Shown piece by piece: positions 21,001 to 33,229 of a stretch of DNA of 64,000 nt. The notes under the pieces are model-generated. The model searched no databases. It was not told where the DNA came from and was given only the letters and a program-made list of their open reading frames with translations. The stretch comes from Spinacia oleracea (Eukaryota > Streptophyta > Magnoliopsida > Caryophyllales > Amaranthaceae): the NCBI RefSeq assembly GCF_020520425.1, contig NC_079489.1:80978810-81042809 (forward strand). Reading direction: 5' to 3'. How positions within the stretch are numbered: position 1 is the first letter of the stretch; each line of letters starts with the position of its first letter. The position numbers and the translations under genes are program-made.

Positions 21001-24000
21001 ATATTAGAACTTGTCCCACTTGTTTCTTTTACATTAAAATGAAGTGCGGCATATGCTATTCTACCCACTTTTCAGGGGTACAATCCGTACAAATTCTGAT
21101 TTTAATTTGTGGATTAATATTTGTTAGTGGCACCTTGTTTGATAGGCTGCAGAGCGACTTATTATGAGTGAAGGGGAACTCAATAGGCAGCTTCAAAATT
21201 TTCGAAGGGATCCTGTTATATTAAGTAAGTCACATTCTTTGATTTACATTTTTTATGATTCTTGTTGTGTTCTAAACTATGTGATAATGTGATATGAGTT
21301 ATGTCTATTGTACTAGATATAAATGCATGCGATGCGTGCTTCACATTTAAAAATAACATGTACGAAAACTTATAATACATTAACACTGAAAATATGAAAT
21401 TTAAAAGAACACATATAAGTAAAGGCGTTTTACGTGGACAACAAACTCCTCGGGAGTTTGCTTGTGTGATAGAGATGTTCAGCTTCCCTGAAAATTTAAA
21501 GTAGGAGCTGCGTGGAATCTCAGGCCTGACTTTTTCTGGCAGCTCCTTTTCCGGATAGGACAGATCAAGGTTTTTGTTTTGTGGTGTGTGTGTTGGGGGG
21601 GGGGGGGGGGGTGGGGCAAGGGAATGAGAAAAGGTATCAGGATTTGAATAGGAAGGAATGGCAGAATAATCTAAACAATGACCAAGCGCTCTGCTGGTTG
21701 TTAACAAACCATGAGTAACTTCCGAAATAGAGTTGGCAAATTAGGGAATAAAGATACTCTTTATCCACGTTGGTGGGTAGGAGTGTAGGATGAAAATTTG
21801 CTAAAACCTCTGCTGATAATGTTTCGACAATCTTCTACTACGCAGGCTGGCTTGAGGATGCAGCATATTTTGCTGCAATTGACAGAGTTTGTAATACTTT
21901 TTCTTGGTATGATTGGCCTGAACCTTTGAAAAATCGCCATCTCTCTGCACTGGTGAAAATTTATGAAAGCGAGAAACACTTTGTAAGATTCTGACAAGCT
22001 TAGACACTTTAGTTAGCATGTACTATTTATGTTACAAATAATTTATTGATGAAGTACTCATACTTTCAGTTGGACAGATTGACTTATTCATCGCCCAGCA
22101 GTTTCTGTTTCAAAGACAATGGAAGAAAGTTCGTGATTATGCACAGCTGAAGGGCATCAAAATCATGGGGGATATGCCAATCTATGTGGGTTATCACAGT
22201 GCAGATGTTTGGGCTAACAAAAAACACTTTTTGCTGGTGGGTTCTAGTTTGATAATTATGTTCCATAACATGACTTGTTGTTTCTGTGTTATGCTATTAG
22301 ATGTTTATTTCAGCATTTGGTGTTGATGTCCTTTTTATTTTTTTTATTTTGCAGAACAGGAAGGGGTTTCCTCTGCTAGTCAGTGGTGTTCCACCTGATG
22401 CTTTTAGTGAAACTGGTCAGTTATGGGGCAGGTTTGTGATTCTGAGCATGAGAAGTTTTTCACATTTTTCAAGTTGTTTAGTGGACTAATATGATGCATC
22501 ATTCCTCCCACTGATGCCTGGGATGCTGCACAGGATGGTCTATTTTCAGTCTTCCTCTTTTTTCTTTATTTCTTTATAGGTCAGCTTAAGTGGGGTGATG
22601 TGTAAATTAGTCAATATATAACCTGGGGAATGCCTTGGCTTCGTTTGACAAACTGGATGAATGGGGAGTTAATGTGTATCCCATGATATCAATCTCTCCT
22701 TAAGAACCCGTCTAAGTATGTTATCTGACACGTCAAATGTCAAAACTGGGGCAATTATGTGTATGAACAATCACCAAATCAGATGCGGGATACAGCCTAG
22801 AATATGGATCAGAATTTGGGGAGAACAATATGGCTCTTTGACATCCCATATGGGCATGAACCATGACCAATTAGCTGAATATCTGTCAGATCCGGTGTTT
22901 ATACTGGATAACCATGAATCTGTAAATAGAGGCGCTAATTGAAGAGGAGCAGATGAGCAATGTTCCAATGACCCATTTGGTGGCCATAAATGGTGGTGAT
23001 GGTTATGTATTTATAGTTTTACATGTAGTTTTGTAAGGAAAGTCTCATGCCAAGGTCCATGGTAATGAAACTCTATCTCCACGCATGTGTTTTTCTTCAT
23101 AAATTTCCATGATAATTCATGGCACTCAATACCACCTCTAGAAGTAAAGAATGGTAATGTAAGTTTATGTTGAAAAAGAGATGCTGGTGGACGAGCATTA
23201 CCGTAGACATTCGCATTAAGCTCTCCTTACAAAATTACAATATAAACCAATTGTCATCATCACTATTTATCACCACTTACCAAGTAGGCTGCAAGAGGTG
23301 TGAATCTACATTTTTTTCCACTATTGATCCCAAGCCTCTATGGTTTGAGGAAGAGAGAGGAGTGGAGTAACAGAGAAGGGAAAGGGATAGGGCCCAAAGG
23401 TTCTGCATTACAAATATTGGACAAGAGAGGGTGAGCTTTCACTAGCTAATGTCATCTTACGAGAAGTTTAACGGCTGGCCCTTGATGGACAAGCGAGTTG
23501 AGGAAGTGAAGGATAAAAGATTGTTTTGTGGGCATGCTTCACCTACCACCCAATGGAGGAAAGGCGTACTTGGCCTATTACGGGAAAAAAAGGCTGAGAA
23601 CAAAATGGCATGGATGACTCTGGAAGAAATATTTTCTTTTGCTCTTTCCTAGTTGTCATCGTTTTTCATAGAAGTTCGACGATATTATTTCCTCTTAGTA
23701 TCTAGCGCACTTTAGTTTCTTGTATTTGGCCTTTTTCCGGTGTTCTCCGTTTCACTTTGTTATGGTGTATGTTACTGTACTGCGGTAGCCTGTAACTTCT
23801 TCCAGTTGTTTCTCAATGTGAACCCACTAATGCTAGTTATTTTGATTGAAGCCCCTTGTATGATTGGAATGCAATGGAGGAAGATGGATTTTCTTGGTGG
23901 ATACGTCGAATTCAACGAGCGACGGATCTGTATGATGAGTTCAGAATTGACCATTTCCGAGGTTTCGCTGGATTTTGGGCTGTTCCATCAGGTATGTGTT

Positions 24001-27000
24001 TTATATTATCAGGCTTATAGTTATAGGCTTATAGCATTTGGTTACAGTGGTACTCACTACTCTCTACCTTAGTCATAATTGTGGGGCCATCATTTATTTG
24101 CAGAAGCTAAAATTGCAACGGTTGGGCGGTGGAAGGTCAGTTTCTCAGGTTGAAATTACTTAATAAAGCTCAAGCTATGGGTTCTGTACATGTTTCACTT
24201 ATTTCTGATGCTGTTTGATGGCAGTAGGCTGGGCCTGGGAAGTCCTTGTTTGATGCAATATTCAAGACTGTTGGCCAGATTGACATTATTGCTGAAGACC
24301 TGGTATGTCAAATTAGATTTTGGCCCATTGTTTTATTTTTCCCGTTGCGCTAATATTGCCTAATGTTTTAGAGTTGAGGGTTGTGTGCTATTCTTTTGTC
24401 AGGATGCCTGTCATTATGATTGGTTTATAAATATCTGTTTACATGCCACTTTTGAGTTTTGACCACATTAGCTCCCCACGAGGAAATGGTAAAAATAAAA
24501 AGGTTAATGGTTAACTGATTTGTATGGGAATTGGTTGTAATTGTTGTTCTCGTGAACATTATTTGCTACTTGGTCTGATGTTCTAATTTTTTTTTAATTT
24601 TACATGCTATTTTGAAATGTACTTATTTTACTTATTCATTTATTTTAAACTTTACTTATTTTTATTATCTCTTACAATATTTCTTTTATAATGTATATAC
24701 ATTTTTCTCTTATCTTACTTTCATTAATTCCACTTTCTCTTCCTTGTTTTTTTCTTTTTACTTCCTGCTCCTTTCTGGTTTGATTGGTGACAATGACGAT
24801 CTCCTACGACGATTCATGTTAGCCGACCCCAAATCATTTTGGGACTAAGGCTTTGTCGTTGTTGTTGTTGTTGTTGGTCTGAAGTTCTAAAACGTGATGT
24901 AATGTATTCTGGATACTTGATTTTACGTCATTGTTATCTTTATTACACTGTAAGGAATCTTTTCACTAAAATTAGATATGGAAAACACAGTAATCTTTGA
25001 TGGAGATGATAAACACTGAAATAAGACAAACAGAGAACCCTTACCCTTGGAAGAAATGGTTAATGTATAGAAGTTTGAAATAAGAGAACAAGATAAATCT
25101 TCCCCTGGGAAGAAGTGGTCAATGTATAGGAATTGTCTCCTTCATGGTGAAGAAAATAATTGTTCCATAATTATATAAGCTGAAAAAGAAAACGAAGGTT
25201 GATTGGAAAGGACTATAGTATAATTCTAATTTTAACTTCTTAATCTAAGCCATAAACTTTTCCATTTCCGATGGAGCCAAATATTCATTTGTTCTTTTGG
25301 CTGTGGAATGTAATGGACTAAATCAAAATGGCTCTTAAAACCTTTTCGCTACCTTTCCATGAAGTAAGAAGATGGTCGTCTCGTTATCGTTGTTGGGTCA
25401 ATTGGAAACAACCTCTCTGCAATTGCAGGGGTAAGGTTGCGTACACCCGATCCCCCCTTACCCCGCTTCTTGCGGGAGCCTGTTTGAGGCAATGGGATAA
25501 TGATAATGATGATAATAATGATAATGATGAATCTGAGCCATAAATTATTGTAAACCTTATTGATGCCCACTATGAAACTTTAGAGAAAGAGAAGATTTTC
25601 CCAGCGAACTTTTAAGGAGGAAAATATGGACCTGTTGCTTTGTTATAGTGGTATCTAAGTGGGAGGAACTGAGGACTAGGAAAGAAAATGATGAGAACAC
25701 AAAAATTATATCACACTCCAATACTAGTGCAGAGCATATAATACTAGAAAATAGAATTGACTGACTGTAGCATATAATCCAAAAGCTGGAGAATTTTATC
25801 TTTTAGGAAAACTTCACTTGGAACCTTTGTTAGATGTTAGGTATTCTAAATTATTTAATGGGTCACCAAATTAAATTTGTCACAACATGACCCGGTCTGA
25901 AATGACATCTTTACTTGTTATAGCTAGCCAAAGCTTTCCAACATTACCACAAATAAGAATAGAAATGCAAGATTTTCGACCTTGATCAGTTACAAGATTG
26001 ATGCAGTTAACCTATTATCTTGGCGTGGAAACTAACCTGACAAGACATGAACAATTGTTACGCTCCACAACAAATACCTAAAAACAAATGCTGGGTCGAA
26101 AACGAGAGAACAATTATTAAAAGAACTGTTGGTCTGGAAGGCCAGATCAAGCAAATTTTCTGAAATCTAATATCATATGATTGAGAATGGTGATATCGAT
26201 GCCTCTATTATTTGGTGGGGGTTAGGTTTAGGAGAGGTACCTATCAATTCTCAAACTTGTTTTGGATGCAAGAAGAGGGGCAATGGCTGTCATGGAATTT
26301 TATTTGGTTCTTCCTGCACTTCAACTGCAAATGCTATTTTTTGCCGAGATCTTCTTTCAGCTTTGCTTTCTCTCAATTGTTCCCTTCACGAGTCTTGCAA
26401 TTAGCCTTTTATTTAGTGGATACTTCTGGTAGCTTAGATTCCAATGACTGAAACAATTTTCTACTAAGGACTATGTATATGTAGATCCCACTACTAGTAT
26501 CAACATGTGTGCATTAGACAATTTTATCAAAAAATTCACATTCTGGTCCAAGTTATTTTTCAAATATCCATATCCACTATGAGAGTGTCAAGTTATCGGC
26601 ATTGACATTTGAGGTGGAAGGTGGAAGGAGGAGTCCATGTAACTGAGGAAGATGTGGTGTTGCTTGGGAAAATGTTATGAGTGCCTTCTGTGTTTCTTCT
26701 TTTCTTGGCTGAGAAACAGATGAATGTTGTTTTTAGTAACATGTACGAAGTACTTCATATATTGTCTTAATTTAGCCAATTTACTTATAACAGGGTGTAA
26801 TCACGGAGGATGTAGTCCAGCTGAGGAACTCCATTGGAGCACCTGGGATGGCTGTCCTGCAATTTGGTATTCACCATTTTTTGCCTTCTGATTTATGTTT
26901 CTGTGTGCTCTTCCTCTCACTCTCCCTCCCCTTCCCTCTTTCTTCCTCGTGATATGTTTTGCAAATTCTCTGTTTCGTAACGATGATGAAAAGGAATGGA

Positions 27001-28719
27001 TGATTTAATGACTATGTTTGGTTATTAAATCTTGGTGCAGGTTTTGGAAGTGATGCAGAAAACCCTCATCTGCCTCATAATCATGAAAGGAATCAAGTAG
27101 TATACGCTGGCACTCATGATAATGACACGGTATAGTTCTTGCTGCACTATTCATAATGGTGCATTTGTTTTCTAGGCATATGGCTTAAAACACCGAGGCT
27201 GCTAATATCATGGACATATAGTGCAATTAGTGCTTCCTTTCATCTGATTTACCTTTTTCAATGGATGTGCTAATGTTCAGGTTCTGGGATGGTGGGATAA
27301 CTTGAAGCAAGATGAGAAACATCATGTAAGTTCTCTTTTTATAGTAACCAGGCATTATATAGGGTATTAGAATAGCAGTTCCATTTGGACTTGTTTTATA
27401 TTTTTCTGGTGTGTTTTTTATTCCTTGGTGTGCTTTCCTGTTATTGATACAGGTGGTTAGATACCTTTCTCTTGACAAAGGAAATGATATCTCATGGGGA
27501 ATCATCCAAGGTGCATTATCATCGGTAGCTAAAACTGCAATCATACCAATGCAAGATGTTCTTCGACTTGGGGGTTCTGCAAGGATGAATATTCCAGCAA
27601 CTCAGGTAATTTGAGGCCATTATAGCAGTAATGTGTAGATAAGATAATAACATTATTTTAATACTCCCTCTGTATTTAATTAAAAGATACACTTTGACCG
27701 GCACGTAGTTTTAGGAGAGAGTTGAATTTATTAAAATAAGATGAAAGTGGGATAGTGGGTGGATTATTTTTATTGTAGTAAAAAGATAATTGGAAGTGGG
27801 GACTATGATATCCCAAAAAAGGAAAGTGGATCTTTTAATTAAATACGGCCGAGTATAGAAATTGATCTTTTAATTAAATACGGATGGAGTATATCGAAAG
27901 TGGTTCTCAACACGCATATGTCAATCACGGATCACGGGTATCATAGAATTGGGATTCCGAATTCCACTGTGTTCCTCTTAGCGTTCTGCACTTCTTTTCT
28001 TTCTCCACGTTGTCAATTTGAACTTTATCAATTAATGTTAATATAGTTGATCGTTAGATGATAGTGATGTGGAAAAATATGAGGTGGGACACTAGATGGG
28101 CCAAATTGTAAGATTCAGGATCTCTAACAGTTAAAGACTTATGATAACAGTTGATCTTTCATATAAATGGTCAATTCTTCACATAGTGATTCCCTTTCTT
28201 TCTTTTTTTTACGGTTTCGAGGGATGGGGGTTTGAAGTGACGTGACACTTCTTCTGCGGACAGCAATTTGCATTTCTTTTTGGCTGCATAACAGCAGTTC
28301 ACATTTGAATCCACCCTTCACCACCTTATCTATGTAGAATGTTGTATATGCATGATAGTGCTGATTTTAAGATATGATTTCCATAGAAGTAATTTAAAGG
28401 CCATAGTTAATTGCATGGAGTTTCCACGTCTCTGTTTCTTGCCCATGCCTTGACTGTCATCCTAAATGTAATGAAGATTAGGTACTTAAACATGTTGTGT
28501 CTGAAAGTTATCTAATGAAGATAGGTACTTGAACCTGTTGTGTCTGAAAGTTATCTCTTTCCTCTTCTCCATGCATTATTGTGCTTTCTTCTAAATTGAC
28601 GGGGTGTTATACAGTTTGGGAACTGGAGCTGGAGAATACCATCTTCTGTGAGTTTCGAAAGCTTGGACACTGAGGCAACGAAATTGCGAGACTTACTGTC
28701 AATGTATGGTCGGCTGTAA
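18014..28719 (+). CDS. DPE1: 4-alpha-glucanotransferase, plastid (disproportionating enzyme 1)
   Basis: Transfers alpha-1,4-glucan segments between malto-oligosaccharides, releasing glucose, in plastid starch breakdown (GH77). Sixteen coding exons with GT-AG introns and consistent phases: 18014-18388, 18484-18546, 19225-19313, 19422-19482, 21146-21224, 21846-21982, 22078-22236, 22355-22431, 23852-23991, 24104-24135, 24228-24302, 26794-26866, 27041-27129, 27281-27325, 27453-27605, 28615-28719. Together 1752 nt, 583 aa, close to known plant DPE1 (about 576). The first 60 residues are Ser-rich and basic, a plastid transit peptide. GH77 motifs include LPGPHGIGDLG; the catalytic residues are Asp380 (RIDHFRGF), Glu427 (IIAEDLG) and Asp480 (THDNDT). 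It ends FGNWSWRIP...YGRL like its orthologues. The start is the first ATG; M at codons 5 and 7 are alternatives. Introns 4, 8 and 11 exceed 1.4 kb and hold repeat sequence. No lesion was seen in the exons. Confidence 0.96.
19483..21145. other. DPE1 intron 4, probable transposon-derived core
   Basis: Around 19950-20560 the sequence changes character. It includes ATTTAACGTGGGAACCCGAG and a GC-richer block near 20380-20500, which look like LTR or leader sequence of an old copia-type element. No matching second LTR or duplication was found. A 210-codon open frame across 20410-21042 has no recognisable domain. Confidence 0.35.
21595..21611 (+). repeat. 17-base poly-G run in DPE1 intron 5
   Basis: Seventeen consecutive G preceded by GTGGTGTGTGTGTT. 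A possible G-quadruplex on the coding strand of the intron, and a likely length-variable site. Confidence 0.85.
22432..23851. other. DPE1 intron 8 (1.4 kb), nothing clearly recognised
   Basis: Two short open frames (22718-22942, 23449-23652) have mixed, protein-like composition but no recognisable domain. They are not continuous with DPE1 exons and carry no splice context I could support. Confidence 0.4.
24803..24876 (+). mobile_element. 3' tail of a (TTG)n-ending SINE or RTE-type LINE
   Basis: GCCGACCCCAAATCATTTTG, GGACTAAGGCTTTGTCG and then (TTG)5. This tail is widespread on plant SINE and RTE-like LINE copies. The 5' part is not recognisable. In DPE1 intron 11, sense orientation. Confidence 0.55.
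25376..25541 (+). mobile_element. SINE fragment (Au/TS-like body) with GAT-rich tail
   Basis: TTGGAAACAACCTCTCTGCA, GGGGTAAGGTTGCGTACACC, CCCTTACCCCGCTTCTTGC and GGGAGCC follow the conserved body of tRNA-derived plant SINEs. It ends in a GATAATGATAATGATGATAA-type tail. The tRNA-like head is degenerate or absent. In DPE1 intron 11. Confidence 0.6.
27664..27889. mobile_element. Stowaway-like MITE in DPE1 intron 15 (226 bp)
   Basis: The ends CTCCCTCTGTATTTAATTAA and the complement of TTAATTAAATACGGATGGAG pair over about 27 bp, flanked by TA (27662-27663, 27890-27891). The right end is partly duplicated: GATCTTTTAATTAAATACGG occurs at about 27831 and again at about 27864, so the terminus appears twice. 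Confidence 0.8.
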
Positions 28720-29150
28720 ATGTTGATAGATGATGAGATTGTGTATTTTACCTGAGCCTCTTCTGCAGTTTTGCGTTGACCCAAGTCAGAAGATATGTTT
28801 AGTTTATCATAAGAGAACTTGGTATCTCAAATAAAACAATGAAGTTGATGAAAACAAAGTGAGTCATGAGTACGATCAAACAAAGGATAAAGCACGTTCC
28901 CACGGCCCACGGGTCTCAAAAGGATCATTGAACACCAAAGGATTTGGGAGTTTGCAGAGTGGGAAGGACAAGCACAAATTCCAGCTACCAAAGATGTTCT
29001 TGGATTCTCTTTAACATTATAGTATTACAATCTTAGTTTTTATGTACTTGACATTGTTTACTTAATAAATAAATGGCTCTGAGTTATTTATAATCTTTAC
29101 ACCAAAAAGATGAAAGAAAAACTATGTAACGACTGTCTTGTTTCTTGAAA
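28720..29150. other. Convergent intergenic region between DPE1 and metalloprotease gene
   Basis: 431 bp holding the 3' UTRs of two convergent genes. AATAAATAAATGG near 29063 could serve as a poly(A) signal for DPE1. No further gene is visible. Confidence 0.5.
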
Positions 29151-32100
29151 TTATGAAGCCATTTCGATAGCTTTGATGCAATCAAGTACAGTTGCCTTGT
29201 TAGACATTTGAGCCATTAGAGCTTCATGAGCGGCTTTATTGTTCTTCAAGAGGGATGCTGCCAACAAAACCTGAACACGGATATCGCACGATGTATTAGG
29301 TCCCTTCCCTTGAGAAAGAGAACTATTGAAGAAGCGATAACTTAACTTACAGCCCATCTAGTGAGGTTCTGTTGCTGGTCTTTGCTGATTTGCGGTGTAC
29401 TCCTATTCATAAATCTCTGTGTAGGGCAGTAGGGGTAACAAACAGAAACTGTAAACCTATAGCTTCAAATTCGAGCAACAGTTAACAAGAAAAACACTAC
29501 AGACCTGTAGACTGAAAAGATCTGCAGATTGACCTATAACCTTGTCGTATGTTAGCCCCTCAGCAGCCAGTCCAGCCATTGACACAACAGCCAACCTGAG
29601 AAAGGACAAGATTAAACCATCTCTGAGTAGATTCAGGAATCAGGAGTTCACCCCTTTTCCTTTCGAAAACGCCCCTAAATTTTCAGGTGTGCCGAAATAT
29701 TGGATAAAATATGAGGCACGAGGCAATGGGAATAGATAGGTTAAAGGCAGAAGATAGACTTGTACGGCACAAATACATTATTTTAAGGTATTCAACACAT
29801 AAATGGCGAGCTAGCCCGAAGAAAATGTGATTTCTAAACCATCAAAGAGCTGTTAGATTAATTACCTGTCAAGTTCCTTGGAATCAAGCTGCCCACTGTA
29901 AATAAGCTTCTCCAACTTGTCACTAACAAGGTTTACATGTTCTTTTCCAATATCCAAGGAATAGCTCAGAATTGGCAAGCCAAGCATATAAGCAACTGTG
30001 AAGAACAGAAATAGTGGCAAGACATGTCAAAGAGCTATTAAGCACAGAGCTGGTAGCCAGTGGAGAGTGGATTTCAGGCAATAGTGACAATTAACGAAAT
30101 AGTGCAGACATAATACCTAGAAAATGAGCCGCTTCATGTCTAGAAATGCGCTCTTGATAATCAGGAAAAACCACAGAGAATCCACCAATGGCTGCCTGGA
30201 GAAGTCTGCAATTAATGACAGACATCAATTTGATCATCCTCTTTTACAGAACAGAACAAGTTAAGGATAGGAAAGGAACATATGAAGTATGAGATATCTG
30301 CATGGACATTATTAAGATAATAAGTACTTACCCAGGTGAAACGCTACCCACGGCCAACACCACTAAAGAGATACTTCCAACCAGGTATGGCACGAAGAAG
30401 CCCCAGTCCTTCAATAAAAGCATGGTTAAATATCTCAAAAGAACCAGAATTCCCCTACTTTAAATTTAGGGGGCGTTTGGTTGGGGGTATTTAGGAAAGG
30501 GAAAGAGAATCAAAAGGAGTGATTCCCTTTGTTGTTGTTTGTAATGTTATTTCAATCATTCTGTTTACCCCTTGATTCCCCCAAATCCCTCTATATTGAT
30601 TCCCCACCCCCCCTAAGGTATTGGCATTCCCTTTCCCTAAGCCACCATATACCCTCAACGCACCACCACATCCACCATGACCAACTCATAACACCACCTC
30701 CCTCCACCTGAGCCACGCTAACTGTCAACCTACCCTCGTCGTCGAACCACCGTTGACCACCCATCGTTCGCAATAGGAGGAGTCGAGAGGGAATCGCGGG
30801 CCAGTGGCTGGTGGACGGGTGGCGTCGATTGGTTGGGAGAGAGGGAGTCGCGGGTCTGGTGTTGGTGGACTGGTCGGCGAGTTTGGGGTTGGTGGGTCGG
30901 CGACGATTGGTTCGGGGGGAGAAGGAGTCGCCGGTCTGCTGTTGGTGGACTGGTCGGCGGCGACTGGTTTGGGAGAGAGGGAGTCGCGGGTTTGGGGTTG
31001 GTGGGTCAGCGGCGATTGGTTCGGGTGAGAGAGGGAGTCGTCGATCTGGGGTTGGTGGACTGGTTGGCGGCAATTGGTGGGGTGGTGGACTGGTTGGCGG
31101 CGATTGGTGTGGGTGGTGGGCTGGTGGTGGACTGGTGGTGAATTTTTTAGGGTTTCCTTGGATTTGTTCAAACAAACAACTCTTGCAATCTAAGGGATTT
31201 ACATTCCATTCCATTCCAAACCCTTTCTTGATTCCATTCCCTTTACCCCGTGTCTACCAAACGGCCCCTTAAGAAATTGTGCACAACTGCCCACATTTAC
31301 TGTCCATCACAACTTCAAAAAGGTTGTTACTTGTTAGTCATGTAAATTATGCAGGAATATTTATCAGTGGACATATGGAGGTTGTAACCTTTTGACACCG
31401 AAGATGCTAATTGTTTTCGTTCTTGACCAAGTAAGTAATGGAGATAAAAGGATGCAATTTACCCCTGGAAGTTGGCCAGCGAGAACTGCCACGAATCCTG
31501 TTGTGCCAACCACCGTAGCCAAAAAAGCTGCCTGCATGACTGAAAATTATCATTTTAAAATCTCCCAACACATAGTTCATTCAATACTAGAACCATCATG
31601 ATGTGCATAGGTAACAATGAGTGAATGACTATAAGCTTCAAGCTAAGAGCCGGACCTAGCCAATGGAAGAAAGAAATTCAAGGCATATAAATTTTTATTT
31701 CTGCTGCAATTCTAAACATAGCATGCCATAAGAATCCCAAAGTACCCTTCTCAAAAGATGGGTGAACCGATTCACTTACATCATTTCTTACGCTTGGTAT
31801 AGCTAGATTCTCAGCATTCTTTATCCCAAGAGTTGTCAGCTCCCTGAGTGAGGTCTGTACATTACAAATGCACAGAATGACTTTTCTTGAAGCAGCATTT
31901 GCTGATTTAGCCATTTATTGAACATAATATACTTACTGAGCGACGAGAGATACGCGGCTGAGAGCTCCACCTTTTGGCCCAACCAACTTCGCTTAACTGA
32001 TCAAGAGCATCCTTCACACCATCACTGTCTTTCTGCATCACAATGTGTTTTTACATCCTTGCAATTTGCAAATACTAATCATCATTCTATCAGGTATAAC

Positions 32101-32641
32101 AACTTGATCATACAAACATGAGAATATTTGATTTGTTGATATTTATACTAGAAATCACCAAACAAGCTGACAAATCGTGACCTTAAGCATAACATTCTTG
32201 AAAGATAAACCCACATAAACAGTGCTCTCATACCCAATTAATATCAGTTCTTAAGGAGTTTAAGACCTCAATTTCAGCCAAATCCATAACCTAAATACAG
32301 AAATTTGAAACCCTAGAGCCAAACCCAGCTAGACAATGTGACTTTGTGAGTAGTAAATCAGTTAAATCACAACAAATTTATACAGACCCAGAAAAATCAG
32401 AGAACAATTTCCGATACTGGGTGATTCTGGAATACATTCAAATTCAATTCAATCGCAAGGATATAGGAGAGAGAGAAGAAGGATGAACCTTATCAAGAGC
32501 GGATTGAAGAGTATTGAAATCAACAGAAGGAAGAGCATTAGCAGTAGAAGAAGAGGATTTGATGATAGTGAGGCGTTTCGTGCAACAAAACCATTTCTTG
32601 CTAACTAATGCAGCAACGCCACCCACTGCAACTGCTGACAT
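29151..32641 (-). CDS. Plastid FtsH-like HEAAH metalloprotease-type protein without AAA domain
   Basis: Ten exons on the minus strand with GT-AG introns: 32489-32641, 31937-32032, 31780-31854, 31463-31531, 30332-30408, 30117-30205, 29866-29995, 29505-29595, 29351-29416, 29151-29270. Together 966 nt, 321 aa. ATG at 32641 is the first in frame. Residues 1-35 look like a plastid transit peptide. Two hydrophobic segments (about 109-126 and 136-152) are probable membrane helices. HEAAHFL at 180-186 has the zinc-protease HEXXH signature (His180, Glu181, His184). It resembles the plant family annotated as ATP-dependent Zn protease-like or stress-regulated protein (VIR3-like relatives). These carry only the peptidase-type region of FtsH, with no ATPase. 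Substrate unknown; activity is inferred from the motif alone. Intron 4 carries an 800-bp transposon. Confidence 0.9.
30469..31268. mobile_element. PIF/Harbinger-like MITE in intron 4 of the metalloprotease gene
   Basis: The ends GGGGGCGTTTGGTTGGGG and the complement of CTACCAAACGGCCCC form a short inverted repeat, flanked by TTA on both sides (30466-30468, 31269-31271). A TTA duplication and a GGGGCGTTTGG-type end suit PIF/Harbinger. Subterminal zones contain mirrored 'CTTTCCC/GGGAAAG' and TTCC-rich tracts. The interior is a GC-rich minisatellite giving long but non-genic open frames on both strands. Confidence 0.75.
30800..31135 (+). repeat. Minisatellite inside the Harbinger-like MITE
   Basis: Degenerate units of about 50-60 bp built from GGTTGGTGGACTGGT, CGGCGACGATTGGTTCGG and GAGAGGGAGTCGCGGGT, five to six times. 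The array encodes Gly/Trp/Arg-rich frames on the plus strand and Pro/Thr/Ser-rich frames on the minus strand, purely from composition. Confidence 0.75.
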
Positions 32642-32937
32642 CCTTGTTTTCACACTGCACTTCAACACCAGACCCTCAGATTTCTCAGATAAGGTTCTGT
32701 TTTCGCGCCACTACTAACTGCTAATCTGCTATAACTCAATTTCACCAACTTTCATTTTATTCTTCTTTTTTTTCCCATTTACTCACTCACTTGATGAACT
32801 CTCGTTATATTCATTCCTCCCTATGTGGATGAAATTAAGTATGTGTAAGTTGATCACCCACGTATTTAAATGGTTAAATCCACGGTTAAAAAATAATAAT
32901 GTCATCAAAACATTCCACGTATTTAAATCAACGGCTA

Positions 32938-33229
32938 AGAGCAACTCCAATGGTGGGCTACAAAGTGATGTAGCTAAGTTTGCCACATCATATTTCTAGC
33001 TACAATTAATTTCAGCTATAAACTTTCACATTGGTGGGCTACACTCTCTTGTAGCTCCCTATAATATTTAATTCATATATTTCCCCTTTTATTTTTTGAG
33101 CTACCTGCCCAAAATAGCTACAATGTTTTAGTGGATGTTGATGTCATTATTACAACAACGGTGGACTACCTGCTCATATATTCTTTTAATTCGTGAGCAG
33201 GTCCATTTTGCAACCATTGGAGTTGCTCT
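32938..33229. mobile_element. MITE with AGAGCAACTCCAATGG ends (292 bp)
   Basis: The inverted repeats AGAGCAACTCCAATGGT and ACCATTGGAGTTGCTCT are perfect over 17 bp. The interior repeats GGGCTAC/GTAGCTA motifs. Flanking bases are TA-like (CTA left, AAA right), so the duplication is unclear and the superfamily is left open. This terminus is common in plant MITEs. It lies 0.3 kb upstream of the metalloprotease start. Confidence 0.75.

Noticed and set aside
20410..21042. 210-codon plus-strand frame in DPE1 intron 4
   Set aside because: It lies wholly inside a well-defined intron, has no domain and no splice link to DPE1.
22718..23652. Possible captured gene fragments in DPE1 intron 8
   Set aside because: Two short protein-like frames, but no recognisable family and no splice or transposon boundary to support capture.
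30591..31272. Long frames on both strands (up to 207 codons)
   Set aside because: They come from the minisatellite of the Harbinger-like MITE.
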